DNA of 64,000 nucleotides from Todiramphus chloris collaris (taxonomy: Eukaryota; Chordata; Aves; Coraciiformes; Alcedinidae): positions 6,745,577 through 6,809,576 of the forward strand of contig JANVCC010000076.1 of the NCBI GenBank assembly GCA_025345505.1. Reading direction: 5' to 3'. Of the stretch, positions 13,927-26,430 are shown piece after piece. Both the position numbers and the translations under genes were made by a program. The first letter of the stretch is position 1. Every line of letters begins with the position of its first letter. Under the pieces are notes generated by a model. It was given only the letters and a program-made list of their open reading frames with translations, was not told the DNA's origin and did no database searches.

Positions 13927-14130
13927 AAAACCAAACAAAACAAAACCAGAACAAAAATTTTCTGCCACAGCAACAATTGCAACTTCTGTGATGTCTTTTC
14001 AATGAAATATAATGAAAACCAAAAACATGATCAGAAAAGTAAGTATAAATAAACATTTAATGAGTTTCTGGTTTTGTTTGGTTTTTTGTTTGTTTTGTTT
14101 TGGTTTTGGTTTTTTTTTGGTTTTATTTTT
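13927..14130. repeat. A/C-rich and T/G-rich inverted low-complexity pair
   Basis: An A/C-rich segment (CCAAACAAAACAAAACCAGA at 13931-13950) is followed about 115 bases later by a T/G-rich tract (14065-14130) that begins with nearly its reverse complement, TCTGGTTTTGTTTGG. The two differ by one TTTTG unit. The arms could pair as a hairpin in single-stranded DNA or RNA. The open frame on the minus strand here (14031-14261) is lysine/asparagine-rich translated repeat, not a gene. Confidence 0.7.
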
Positions 14131-16184
14131 AATGGAGGTGAAAGAATTGTTTTAGAAGATGGGAAGTATGAAGAAGGAAAGAAAGGATAGGATTCTCCTT
14201 TACATTCACAAATATCCATGCATATATTAGGAGATAATTTGTTAGGGCTACAGATTGCCAATCTTCTCCTTTTATTCCATGTGTATGAAGATGCCTTGCT
14301 ACTTCATTTGCAACTAACTTCCATCCTCAAGTCTTTTTTCTTTACCTATCAAGATAAAATAGTTAACTGTAGTAAAGTCAATATAGTTTGAAGAGGATTC
14401 ATAAGCCCAGAAGAAGACTTTAAAATGTTCCTTAATTTTATTTCTAAATATTAATCCCTCCTCTGAGGTGCTAATCCTCTAAAATTTTTGCCATTACCTC
14501 TCTCACACACACTTCAAAAAAACCCCCCAAAACTTCTTTTTCTTATATTTCTGAATATTTCCAGATAGCCTTCTGTGGGAAATTACGGCATTTCTCCAAC
14601 ATCTTCAAGGCTAGTCTATTCCTTGATGTCCTATCTTCACAAAACAGGACAAAAATGGTCTCTTTTCTTCTTTTTCCCCATTAGTCAGGAAAAAAACATC
14701 GTAATTTAAAAAGCAGTATTAGCAGTCATCGGGGGAGTGACTGTTCTGGGATTTTTAGTAGAAAAAGGCAGGTATAAAACCTGGTGGTATGAAAGTTTAT
14801 GTAGTAAATGCATTTGCACAGTGTACATTGCATACAATGAGTACAAAAGTCATTCACGAAAGAAGCAAGTAAGAAGATGCTTTGTGTGGTGAAGGGAATG
14901 ATGGTTTGTTATCACAGTTCATCTCTCCAGATTTCATATCGTTAAATAGCTTTCCATGGTCTTCTCCCACACTCATGAATTTTTCAGCCTAGTCTGTTTG
15001 ATCATTCTCTGTACAGAACATGCTATATGCTTTTTCTTATCCTTGGTATCTTCTTTAAAGCCTTTGCAGCTTTACTGTAACTTTCTTGAGACAGAGGAAG
15101 GGAAATTCACTGTATATGATGTTCCATGGAGCCCATCCATTTCTACAGTTGCATAACAACATTCTTATTTCCTGTTTCTTTCCCAGTGGTTTATAGAATC
15201 CAGTGTGTAATCTGGTTGCTTAATGAGTTGGTGTTTTCATAGAACTACTCACCATAACTCAAATGTCTCATTCCTGAATGGTGTCAGTTAGGCTCTGAGC
15301 CCATTAGTGTATGTGTAATCTTAAAATTGATGGAGTGGAGTGAGGGATACTTTGTATTTAACTGCGTGCAACTTCCACATTGACATTTTGTTGCTTAATC
15401 ACTGAGGAGTGTGAGGAGACACAGCAGTTCTTAATACTCAGATTCTTCACTTCTGTTCTGAATCTTCTCTTTTTCTCTTTGGTAATGAGGACCATATTAA
15501 ACATGTACTGAAACTTCAGAAGGTGTTTTTTAACTGATTTCCTTTGCTTATATATCTGCTACAATTCTTTCAAGGAACCACAGATGATTTATGAGATAAC
15601 TTTTTAAACCATGACAACTATTACCTAGTATGCTGTTCATTTATGAGCACCCTAACTCTATTCTATATTATAAATCCTATTAATTTGCCTGATAGAAATG
15701 TCTGGCTTATCAGTTAGAGTTATTCAGACTTAGAGAATTTTAGAAAAACTTTTGTGTCATTTTATATAACAATAGATTAGCTGTTTCATATTTCAGTTCC
15801 TTTACAGCTATAGGTAAAATATTACTTAGTCCTGGCAGCTGTTGCATTTATTTACTCCATTTTTTATATTTGTCTATCTGCTCTGTAGTTGCTTCTACTA
15901 ACTCTTAATGAGTCCTTCACAAAGACTAGTGAATCTCTTTGAAAGTCTTTCACCAGAAATAAATGTGTAAACAGGTAGTATATTTATTTTGTATCTGATT
16001 TTATGTTATTTTATGTCCATTGGCTTCACAAAAAGTCTCTGGACTGCTTCTTGCTTTTATATATTTGAAGAAATGCCTTTTTAATTAGATTTTATGCCTC
16101 ATCTTATTTGTTCCACAAGCTGGTTTTGTCCTGATTTTGTATATGTTTAATTTTTTTTTTTTTTTCTGAATTTAGGACAGTATA

Positions 16185-16281
16185 TTTTGTGTGTTGTTGG
16201 GTTTTTGTTTTCTTTTGGTTTTGTTTTATTTTATTTGGTTGATTGGTTTGGGTTTTTTGTTTGTTTGGTTTTTTTTTTTTT
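16185..16281. repeat. T/G-rich low-complexity tract
   Basis: Almost entirely T and G, built from TTTTG, TTTGG and T-run units. It is a simple sequence that resembles the tracts at 14065, 32210 and 47310 in this window. Confidence 0.85.
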
Positions 16282-19200
16282 AATTTAGAAATGCAGTAAA
16301 GGATTTTTTCCCCACTTTGTTTTGCTACGCCAGATTTTTACTTTTTCTGTTGTATTTCTTCTTTTTATCTGATATTTGTTAATATGGATCTTTAAATACT
16401 CTGTACTTACAAGGTTTTATTTCTTTCTAATGACCCTTTTACTTTCTCTTTAACAAATTTACCAATTTTTGTGTAGATCTTTTCTTCAAACTAGGCAAAA
16501 TAGTAATGAATTATACTTATAATCCGAATGTGCTATGACACACCCTATGAAAGAACACCACCAAAAATTAGTAGAAATCCTAATAAAAAACCTAGAACAC
16601 AGTAATTTAATTCTTATATAATGTTTAATTTTTTTTAAACATTGCACAAATTAATTGATAAATCTGCATCATCAACTATGTGACTATGGAATAGGAGTAT
16701 TTCTATTACCAAATACTGGCAGTGTCCATATACTCTGTCTTCTCCATATATTTACATATAAAATTCCAGACAAGCAAGGGGAGAAAAATAACATCCAAAC
16801 GCTCAGTTTTCCAGTTGTAATTGAGAAATAAAGTCAGTAGTTTCTCTGTTATGAACTAGTGACAAGTCCAACAAATAAACATGATTTTCACATTAGCCTA
16901 CAATGTGCCTTACACCTTTGAATCCAAATCACAGTAACCCTCAAAGACAATATGCTGTCAAGTAACAATTCAATTAAACAGGCAAACCATCTATCATCAG
17001 TACTCAGTGATTAAAATGTCCTCTGTTATCAGTACTATCATCCATTAGTTAAAGGCAAGATCCATTTCAACAGAGGAAAATCAGAAAAATGAGTTGCAGC
17101 AGATTTGATTAATCAGCTCCTATTTACCAAAGACTGACAGATTTTTTTTTTTCTTCTTTTTTTTTTAAAGAAAATCAAGAATCAGCTACTATGGAAATGT
17201 CTGAAGATGCAAATAATAAAAGCCTAGTAATCATATGATTACTGTTCAATTTTTAAAATGGTATTTGTGCTCTTACAGCATCATGTGGAAAGCTTTAGAC
17301 ACATGCACTTTGCCTGAGATAAACCAAATTGCTTTCCTCACTGAATTAAGGCAATATGGAGACAGAAGAGCAGGCTATCCAACATTAACACCTTAAAGAG
17401 GAACTATAGGATTCAAAATCCAGAAGATTTTTTAAGATAGTGAAATTGTAATACAACAGCATCTTCAGATTCACTCACCACTAATATATATGGAAGAAAC
17501 CCTTCAGAAGAAGGTACACATCCAGTAGACATAGCATATCTGAAGGTGAATGAGGTGTAAAGAAGATGAATCTTTCCTCTCTTTTTCACTTGCTATGTCA
17601 CACCAGTCTTTGTACACCTTGCAAAAAGAAAAACACTAAGACATATAACATATGGGTTTTTTATATCTATATGTAGTAACAGTGAAAATAATAAACAAGC
17701 AACCTGCAGGTTTTAGAGGAGCATAATGATGCCATCCAAGTTTGATGTCTAGGATTTTTATGGTCCTCACAGAAGTGAAAGGCTAAATTACACAGTCTAA
17801 ATTAGCATTCATTTATAATTTGCCTTTGGAATTTTCTGTCTTTCTCAATATTAGCAATTCAATGAGGCCAGAGAAGTCATCCTAATAGATGAATTTGAGT
17901 CCTACAGTTGAAGATTTGAGCATAACAATATCTCTATTTCCTTCCACTTTTAAAGCTCCTTATCTTACTAATTTTGTTGATGCTTATCAGTCTTAAGACT
18001 TTACTTTGTTTGAAGACAGGACTACTATCTCCATCCAGAGACAAGGAAATAAAACACAGCAGAATTTTTGATAAACCAGCAATAGAAGCTGGATGTTTAT
18101 GACAGGGAATCTGTCACCAATACAATATTTAATTGAATGGTAGGGATTTATTAGTCTCAATTAAGTTGCACATTCCCATATTTGCACTTTTAGTCTTTGA
18201 CATGGATTTCAATTTCAGAATATTGAAATAATGAAAATCCTGTTAAAAAAAATATCTTAAGTTTCTTCTTTGCTTTGAGTGTTGTGGCTAGTTCACATTT
18301 ATTCAAGTTAATAGGAGATCAGATGTAAAGGAGATCACCTATGCTACTGGGGTTGAGTGAACTCTTTTACTATGAAGCTTTTACTTGCTTTAAATAACAC
18401 TAACTCTACTTGAAGAGTACTTCAAGCATACATTTTTCAAGAACGCTGTGAACTTCTCAAGGTGAACCTGTTATATAAAGGAAAGCAGGTCCTTGTCTTC
18501 TGTAGGGGAGTATTTTGCACATCTGTGGGCCTTGTGAATATTTGTATTAAAATATAAAGAAAGCTATGTTATATACATCCTTGATTATTTTGATACATTG
18601 TTTTATTCTTGCATTTGTTTTATACCTTATTGTTCAGTATTTGATGAGAAAAGTCTACAGTTATAAGCACTGACAAATTTTCCTTTCTCCTTGCATGCTA
18701 ATTACATAACTTTATTCTAATACTGACTGTGTTACACACCAAATGCTAATAACCCAAGCAAAAGACACTGTAAACAGAGACAAATATTCTGACCAGATAT
18801 TCCTATAGTGAAAACTGCATTGTTAAACAGAAGAACAGTGCAAAAGTCCACCTCAGATCATTAATGAAATTTAACTTCTCCCATATGCCAGTTCAGAAAA
18901 ACTCTATTGCACGAAAATGTATGTGATTTAACAGCTCAGTAAAGCATGGAAAGAGTTTAACGTCATACAACACTTTCCTTGTATATGTCATTATCTGAGA
19001 TCTCATCAGTACTTTTCAAATTATCAGCCTTCATGGATGAAGTGATAAACTGTGCTCTTCCTGAGAAGCTATAAGACTTTGTTTTCTTGAAATTCAATTC
19101 TTCTTATGTATTCTGTGTTTTCAGAAATCCAGTTTTCTATGGAAGAATATGTCTGTCTCAAGTATGTTTCTGACAAAATGATGGGCTTTCACTTTTCAGT

Positions 19201-19792
19201 ATGATCTGTAATGAACAGGCAAAACAAATTTGCCTGGTTTGGAGTTTTAGTTCTGGACTTTCTTCTTCTTTTCTCTGTTTCTCTCCCTTTCCAACTATTA
19301 TTTATAATAACAGATACTTTCATTTCCTAACTGAAAATGACACTGAAAAGGAAGGTTCACCAAAAGGAAATTACTCTGGCTTTGGTGGAAAGCAGACATA
19401 TTCTTACACCTTCATAAATCTATGGAACTCCTTCTACTGATGTAAAATATCCTATTTATTTTTCTGACTATCTTGCCTCCCCAGAAGGCAAGTATGTCTT
19501 ATGTAGCTGTTGTATATGTTGTTCTTAATACAGGTACCTCACTGTGGGTAGCATTTAATGTTAATCACACTATCTTCCTCTCCATTAAAGTAATTGTTTG
19601 TCTCTCCCTCCCTCCTGTGGCTGTTTATTATGCCTACAATCTATCTACATAATTGTTATGGGTTGTAAATGTGCATCTTCTCTTTTGGTGGATATTACAT
19701 GTATAATCTTTTACCTTGTTTTCATTATGTTTATGATTGGATGACACTTTTGACCACAGTAATTTGGCCTCCATGAAAGCTTAAAATTTAGC

Positions 19793-19822
19793 AAAAAAAA
19801 AAAAAAAAAAAGGGTGTGTGTG
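19793..19822. repeat. Poly(A) run plus short TG repeat
   Basis: Nineteen A followed by GGG and about five TG units. It is a simple repeat with no adjoining element I recognise. Confidence 0.85.
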
Positions 19823-21545
19823 TAAAATTATTCCTGGTGAAAACAAGTGCAGCAAAACAGTATTTGGCCTTTTATGGTTGCCTCTGCCAAAGCAAGGGAA
19901 TTGGTGCCTAGCTGTGTATCCTTGTTGGCTTATTTCATTCCTGTAGTGAAATGATTTCCATGGTGTATTTTGTAAAACCAGGCTTAGCTTTCCTGTTTCA
20001 GGAAATGATAAGACCTGACCTACCTTTCCTAATTCATAACATTATTAAAACAAGAGTATATATTTTTATTAAGAATATCATTGCTGGATTATGGAAATTT
20101 CATTATTAACTGAGAAACAAACTTCCCCTTTGATATAATTTCAGATTTAAAGTCAATAAGTTGAAAAGTCACAATTATTATAAAGCTATACAATATGATT
20201 TTATAGTCTTTCATGAAATGCTGGATTCATGTAAATTTACCAGTTAGATGATCACATCATTAAAAAGAAAAACAACTCATCACCCCCTTAACTTTGTCTG
20301 CTAGTTGGCATGTTGTCAAAAATCAAGGCTAAAGAAGCAAAAGTGATCAAAACATTCAGCTGTAGAGAAGGTAAAAATTTCTACAACTACAGTTGTACAG
20401 TTCTGTCAGAAAATTTGCCAAGAATCATAGTAAGGCGCGTGATTTTAGACAGAATGATATAAGAATATAGGTCTGCTCTGTCAAGACCACAAGTCAAACA
20501 GAACTTTTATTATAATGCAGATCTTAATCATTAACTTTCAAAATTTAAAATAATATCAAACTGACAAGGGAGAGACAGAAAGAAGAAACCTTTTATAGAT
20601 AATTTTCCCTTTACCTCCTGTGCCCTTTCAGAACAGGTCCTTGTTTTCAAACTTGTTTTCGGACAACTCTGACTTCCTGAGTTGCAACGACTTCTGCAGA
20701 ATTCTTCAGGAAAATTCCTTTTCATCCTCTCTGAGTCCTGTGTGTTTGCTTTCTCCAAAATCTCTGCCTCCCTATGAGCTGAAGACTTTCAGCTCCTTCA
20801 CAAGAGTTATTTATTCTTTCTGTATGACAGTCCTGTGTCTCTAAAACCCCCCCACATCAAGATGCTCAGCTACTCTCAAAAGAAGAAGTTTCCTCCTTAT
20901 TTCAGGGGTACCCATCTGATCTAATCATTCACCTTTTTAGAGGAAATTGACAATACTGTGAACAAAAACTCCACCAACCAACGAGACAGCAAAAAACAAA
21001 AAGACAAACAAAAAAAGAGAAAATCCCCTCTGCTTCACACTAGCCAAATAAGTTTTCAAATTCTAAACCTTTCCAGATCTTTGACTAACCAAATTGTCCC
21101 ACAGCCAGAGAGCTAAACACAGTCCTTTTTTAACATCAGATTTTTCAACTTCCATTTATATTTATATGTGTATATATACGTATGTATTTCTTCTCTAATT
21201 AAGACCATTCTGTCCTAATAATGCAACACTTCTTCCTTTTACAGAGTTCATGACTTTTCAATGACTAGGGCTGATATCCCAAAGGATGTGACTGACAGTA
21301 TAAAGAAAAAGATGGTGGAACAGGGAATGTTGTCACCTTTTTAGTGTCTGTGAAAAAAGTGCTTAGCATATAGAGTTGCCAATCTTGTGTTCTGTTAATT
21401 CTAGGCATATTTAAATAAACAAAACCTCAGTTTGGTGATGCACAGTGTAAATATGAAGCTAAATTAAAATTGTAATCTGTGCTTTCGCCCTACCTTTTCT
21501 TTTTAAGCTTCTTTTCATTAGCAAGGGAGGGTAACTTCTAAAAAA

Positions 21546-21609
21546 ATTATTCATCAAACTCCTTTTTTTCTTTGAAAATTATTCATCAAACCCCTTTTAT
21601 TCTTTGAAA
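21546..21609. repeat. Tandem duplication of a 32-bp unit
   Basis: Two adjacent copies of a 32-bp unit that begins ATTATTCATCAAA and ends CTTTGAAA lie at 21546-21577 and 21578-21609. They differ at only two or three positions (CTCC against CCCC, and one A within the T run), which points to a fairly recent duplication. Confidence 0.9.
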
Positions 21610-24600
21610 ATTAAAATAAATAGCTATCAATTCTGATAGTTAACAGAGAGGACATATGTGAATTTTGGTGAAGGTATTTTCATTTATTGTGTTTCATTAA
21701 GCTCTTTAATCTTCCACAGCATGTATCTGGAATTAGAAGTATCATTTGAGCGAGCCTAGATTAGTACATTTCTTTGCAGCTGCAGAGACAAAGTAGAAAA
21801 ATTTACCATCACCACAACACAGTAGTCTGTTTTGAGTTGTTGTAACACAAAAATAACAGTAAAGAAAACCTGAATTTAAAAGCATTATCATATGTAGGCT
21901 GCTGTTAAACTCTTCATGATAGTCTCTATCCTTGTTGCTACACCTGCATGCTCAGTATAGGTGAGGCTCTTTTAAAATCCAGCAGTAGTTGGATTTAGTG
22001 AGAAACCATATTAATCTGTTTGGTATATAGTATTTTGTAAAAATGCAAGATTTTTTTTTTTGTTTTAATAAATATAAATTTTTTTTAAAAATAAATATAT
22101 ATACTCACAATATTGTCACCCACTACTCAAAATTATTTTTACATTTCACCTTCTGATTCAAATGTGTCACATGTGAGCATATTTATAATTATTTATACAA
22201 TTAAAGCAAATATTCTATATCCTTTAATATATTTGAAGTACATTATTTTAAATAAGATTAACATGTGAATCAAACTTCGTGACCCGCTATATATGCTCTG
22301 TGTTGTTTCAATATAGTAGTTTCTTCCCATTGAGAAGAAAATTTTATAGTGTTTATTTTTGAGATGAAATTTTTCTGGATTTTAAGGCACAAGGATTGAC
22401 AAAATGAAAACAGTCAATATCTCTGTTATGGAAATTTTGGGAACATTACTCTATGAAAGATTATTCGTATTGTAACCCCTCGTGTCTCTGTTACAGCCTA
22501 AAAAAGTGAGAAAAAAAAAACCCAGATTCACTGCCATAAGGCATTTATAAATGAAGAAAACTTTTGAAAATTATATTTGATTAAAAACAGTTCTGCAAGC
22601 TAAGGAATTTCAGACTATTATTAAAAATAAAGCAATAATATAATTTCCACTTGTCTGTATATTGCTTAAAAAAAAAATTGACCCCTTGATCTCAACAACT
22701 TTTTTTAATGTTAGGCTGTATTGAGAGACTTCATACTTGCAGAAAAGGTATAGGGGGAAAAAAAGAGTGTGAGAGTGAACGAAAAAAATGACCCCACCTC
22801 AACTCTTCATCTTCACTATTGTATTATTTTTCAGGTCTGTAGAATCTAAGAATATGTCAGCCTGAAAATATGTGCTGGATCTATTTTTATCCTTCTACAT
22901 ATTAGTGTCTAAAGAAAGTGCTAAAATTGGATATGCTTAGTAAGAATTTTAAATATAAATTATTTATAGTACTGAGCAGCTCCTCACTAGGACATTAAAA
23001 CTTGGAAATAGTGCTGGCACATTGGCTCCCTTAGCTTGAGAATTTTTTGGTATTTAGTTTAAGCATTTTGAAATCTTATATGAAAGACAGCACAGGGCAG
23101 TACCACAGTATTGCTGAGTATGTTGGAACTGGTCATATACTGAATATACTGAATATTCTATAAAAAGTTTTATATTATTATATAACTATAAAAATTATGT
23201 CTGATAGCTAATTCCTCATGAACTACAAAAAGCAAGAGCAAAGGACAGTAATAAATGCTGTATAAATATTTTGGTGTTATTTTAAATATTTTTCAAGATG
23301 ATGATAAAATTATCTGCTTTTCATTCTATAAACAATTATAAAGAGGCAAACAAAAAAACTCTACAACTTCTTATTATTTTTATTTTTCCCCTTTGCTAGA
23401 GAGGTTTGATGTTTTTTGTATCATTTTATGGAGAACTTGCTACAAGATGAACAGGCAGATAGTTAAGTCCAGTCCTCAAAATAACAAGCTTACAACACCA
23501 TCTTCCGTCCTGAAGGCAGTAGATGCCATTACCTACAAAACAATTTCCAACAGAAATCTGCCAGATCTTTACTTCCGTAAAGGAAATTGTATAGTATATT
23601 AAAGTTCATATGAAAGCTGCCTCACAGCATCTCAGATGCTCCCTATCATGCTGTATCATTACCTATATTTTGTTATCCAGTGAAGTTTACAAACATCTAC
23701 GTTTTATACTTGCTTGGAAAATTTTATATGACAAGGTGAAAATAGTGCTTGGTGTCTATGAAGATTCTCTGTCCTCTTGCTCTATGCAAACAAGCCAGTG
23801 CTTTAAGAATTTTAGCTCTGGCAGCAGTGCAAAACTATTTAACATTCTTTTCATGTGGAAGCTGTTGTCTGATCATTAATCATATTTAGTTGCACCTGCA
23901 ATTATTTTTTCATATATTTAATATGCCAATTTTATTGCACTGACTGCTCTCAGAAGGTTTGTAATGGTGATTAGAGCCATGTTAATTGTTGCGTTCATTT
24001 CAGGATTGCTTCAATGTCAACATGATCAAAAGTCACGTTGGGAAATGCCAAAGTTTCCATAAGTGTAGAAAGTTTGATTAGAATTTGCAAACCTTTTAAA
24101 AACTTTAATTTCCAGAAGTCAGACTCTATATATTTCCAGGCCCAGAGAAAATCACCTTCCATCAATATTTGTTGTTTTTTGCACCAGTGTAAAGATTTTC
24201 CAAAGATTCACACATTTTACAGGTACCACTTGTTTATGGATGAACACATATGTCCAAGGACATCGTTTGTCCTTATTGTTACCATGACATTCTCTCTATT
24301 CCCTTAGAAGTCTCTATCTTTTCCTCTTGCAAGCTTCTTTACAAAGAGCTGATAACATCTGTGCGTAGTTGGTGGCTGATATAGTAAAATAATTGATTGC
24401 ATTTGGAACACAGACACTTAGTCACATTAAAAAAAAAAAAAAAATTGAGAGAAGAGTCTGATGTGAGAAAGTATTAGCTTTACACTGCCTGTTGACTTTT
24501 TCTAAGCAGAGTAGGGGCCCAAGGGATTTTTTTGGTTCTTTACTGACGCGGCCTCAATTTATTTATTTTTTTCCACAGCAGTGTAAGCCAGCACACTTAT

Positions 24601-25498
24601 TTTTAAAGGAAGAATCACTCAGACAGTCTCAATCATTGCTACAGTGTGTAGGAGATATTTCAAAATTGACATTTGAAAACAAAAACCAGTATTCATGAGC
24701 ACTAGTTTCAAGCTGGCTGTGCAGAAACATAGTTCTATAACAGTTTATAATACTGTGCAATACAGATGTCTTAGTCCACTGATGACCTCGCAGTGCAAAT
24801 TGTCCTGCTTTGAAACTCAAGGGTATGATGCTGGGACTTCTGTTGTGGCACTCTGAATTTGGTTGCAGATTCTAACAGATGATCATTCTACTATGGTATG
24901 GTGGGCTTAGGAAGTTCCTTAAAAATCCACTGGCCATTACACCAGATAAGGGGTTTTAGTTTTGGAAGTTGTGACTAGAATAGGTCAATAGAGAAATAAC
25001 TACAGGTTAATGTTCTTTCAGATTGGGTGTTTAGAAGGGAAAGTACAGAGGATGGTCTCTCACATTATTTGTAACACTATGTCTTCTGACTAGAACAAAG
25101 TGAAAGGTTTGAAAGAAGTGAATTTGTTACAGCAGTAGCACAGACAGCTTTATCAGCACTGCACTGTAATAATGGATAATTCTTAACAAAGGCTGTAGAT
25201 AAAATGAAATTAATTATCCTATTTATCTACTTAGGGAGCCTGATGAGGATATTTTGGTGGACATGACTTAGTTTCTCTTTGTTTAGGTTCTTCAAGGCCT
25301 ATTTAATAGACAAACTTCACTCAATTGGTGTCCATATAAGAATAGTACTTATCAAATTCTTTATACTTAAATGTCTTTCCCTAAAGGGGACTAAAGTGCA
25401 CTAATTCTTCACTCCCATTTACTTTTCCTGTCAGGATGACAGTTGTCTGTGTCCAACAAATGACTGTCTTCTGCAGTTACAATGGCAGTTGTATCTGT
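21610..25498. other. Unique AT-rich non-coding DNA
   Basis: No gene is visible. It has very AT-rich patches near 22050-22110 and 22190-22260, and an A16 run at 24429-24444. Three open frames follow each other on the plus strand (23393-23602, 23610-23879, 24038-24307; 69 to 89 codons), but they lie in different frames, match no family I know, and lack the codon character of a gene. Confidence 0.55.
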
Positions 25499-25648
25499 TG
25501 TGAGGTGTTACAGGGGTGGCTTCTGTGAGAAGAAGCCAGAAGCTTCCCCTATGTCCAGTACAGCCAATGCCAGTTGGTGGCAAGACAGACCCACCACTGA
25601 GCAAAGCTGAGACAATCAGCGACAGTGGTAGTATCTCTGTGATAGCAT

Positions 25649-25662
25649 ATTTAAGAAAGGGA
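25649..25662 (+). promoter_or_regulatory. TATA-like box of the LTR
   Basis: ATATTTAAGAAAGG lies about 150 bases inside the LTR, where a U3 promoter would be. Whether this copy is still active is unknown. Confidence 0.5.
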
Positions 25663-25812
25663 AAAACTGTTGCACAACAGCAGCTGGAGAGCAAAGTGAG
25701 AATATGTGAGAGAAAAAACTCTGCAGACACTAAGGTCAGTGGAGCAGACACCCACCTGCAGCCCCTGGAGGACCCCATTGCATAGCAGGTGGATGCACTT
25801 GAAGGAGGTAGT

Positions 25813-25854
25813 TACCACATATCATATGGTAGTTACCATATGATACCACATATC
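25813..25854. repeat. Palindrome between direct repeats inside the LTR
   Basis: ATCATATGGTA (25821-25831) and TACCATATGAT (25834-25844) form a perfect 11-bp inverted repeat with a 2-base spacer. It is bracketed by two copies of TACCACATATC (25813-25823 and 25844-25854). This AT-rich block interrupts an otherwise GC-richer modular stretch of the LTR. Confidence 0.9.
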
Positions 25855-26430
25855 AAGCCTGTGCTGGAGCTGGCTCCTATCAGGACCTGAGGCACTGTGG
25901 AGGGAGAAGCCCATGCTGGAGCAGGTTTCCTGGTAGGACTTGTGACCCCATAGGACACCAACATTGGAGCAGTTCATGAAGAACTTCAGTCCATGGGAAG
26001 GACTCACATTGGAGAAGTTTGTGGAGGACTGTTACTGGAGAAGGGGAAGAAGTGAGGAAGAAGGAACAATAGAGACAATGTGTGACAAACTGACCGCAAT
26101 CCCTGTTCTCCATCCCCTTGTGCCACTCAAGCAGAGGAGGTAGAGAAGCCAAGAGTGATGCTGAGCCCAAGAAGAAGGGATGGTTGGGAGGAAGGTGTTT
26201 TAAGATTTGGTTTTATTTCTCTTTTCCCTACTCTGACTTTTTGTCAGTAAATGAATTTCTCCACATAAAATCTGTTTTGCCCATGACAATATTTGGTGAG
26301 CGATCTCCCTGTCATTATCTTGACCCATAAGACTTTCATTCTATTTTCTCTCTCCTGTCCAGCTGAGAAGGGGGGTTGATAGAGTGGCTTTGATGGGCAC
26401 CTGGTATCCAACCAAGGTCAACCCACTACA

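Larger units (their letters stand above)
14131..21545. other. Unique AT-rich DNA with T/G tracts
   Basis: No gene or recognisable transposon is visible. Simple-sequence patches include a T run at 16151-16165, a T/G-rich tract at 16185-16281, T/C-rich sequence near 17140-17170, and a 19-base A run at 19793-19811 followed directly by GGG and a short TG repeat. Frames such as 19201-19440 and 20531-20844 have no family I recognise. Confidence 0.55.
25499..26430 (+). mobile_element. Avian endogenous retrovirus LTR, probably solo
   Basis: The segment begins TGTGAGGTGTTACAGGGGTG and ends GGTCAACCCACTACA, so it has TG...CA ends. Orientation is plus, judged from a TATA-like ATATTTAAGAAAGG near 25649-25662 in the U3 part, a run of repeated 'CTGGAGCAG' modules in the middle, and a worn poly(A) region (GTCAGTAAATGAA) near 26244. 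I recognise the layout (modules, then GGTTTTATTTCTC, then GAGCGATCTCCCTGTC, then the GGCACCTGG ending) as a common bird LTR of about 0.9 kb. I believe it is ERVL-like, from memory. No internal retroviral sequence adjoins either end, and I could not find a clear target-site duplication (GTATCTGT before, ATAAA after). Open frames across it are shadows. Confidence 0.85.

Noticed and set aside
14031-14261. Minus frame rich in Lys, Asn and Pro
   Set aside because: It is the translation of a T/G-rich simple repeat.
23393-24307. Three plus-strand frames in a row, as if an operon or multi-exon gene
   Set aside because: This is vertebrate DNA. The frames differ, no splice pattern joins them, and no protein family is recognised.
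25431-26330. Several frames of 60 to 115 codons on both strands
   Set aside because: They all lie in the LTR or at its edge and are shadows of the repeat.
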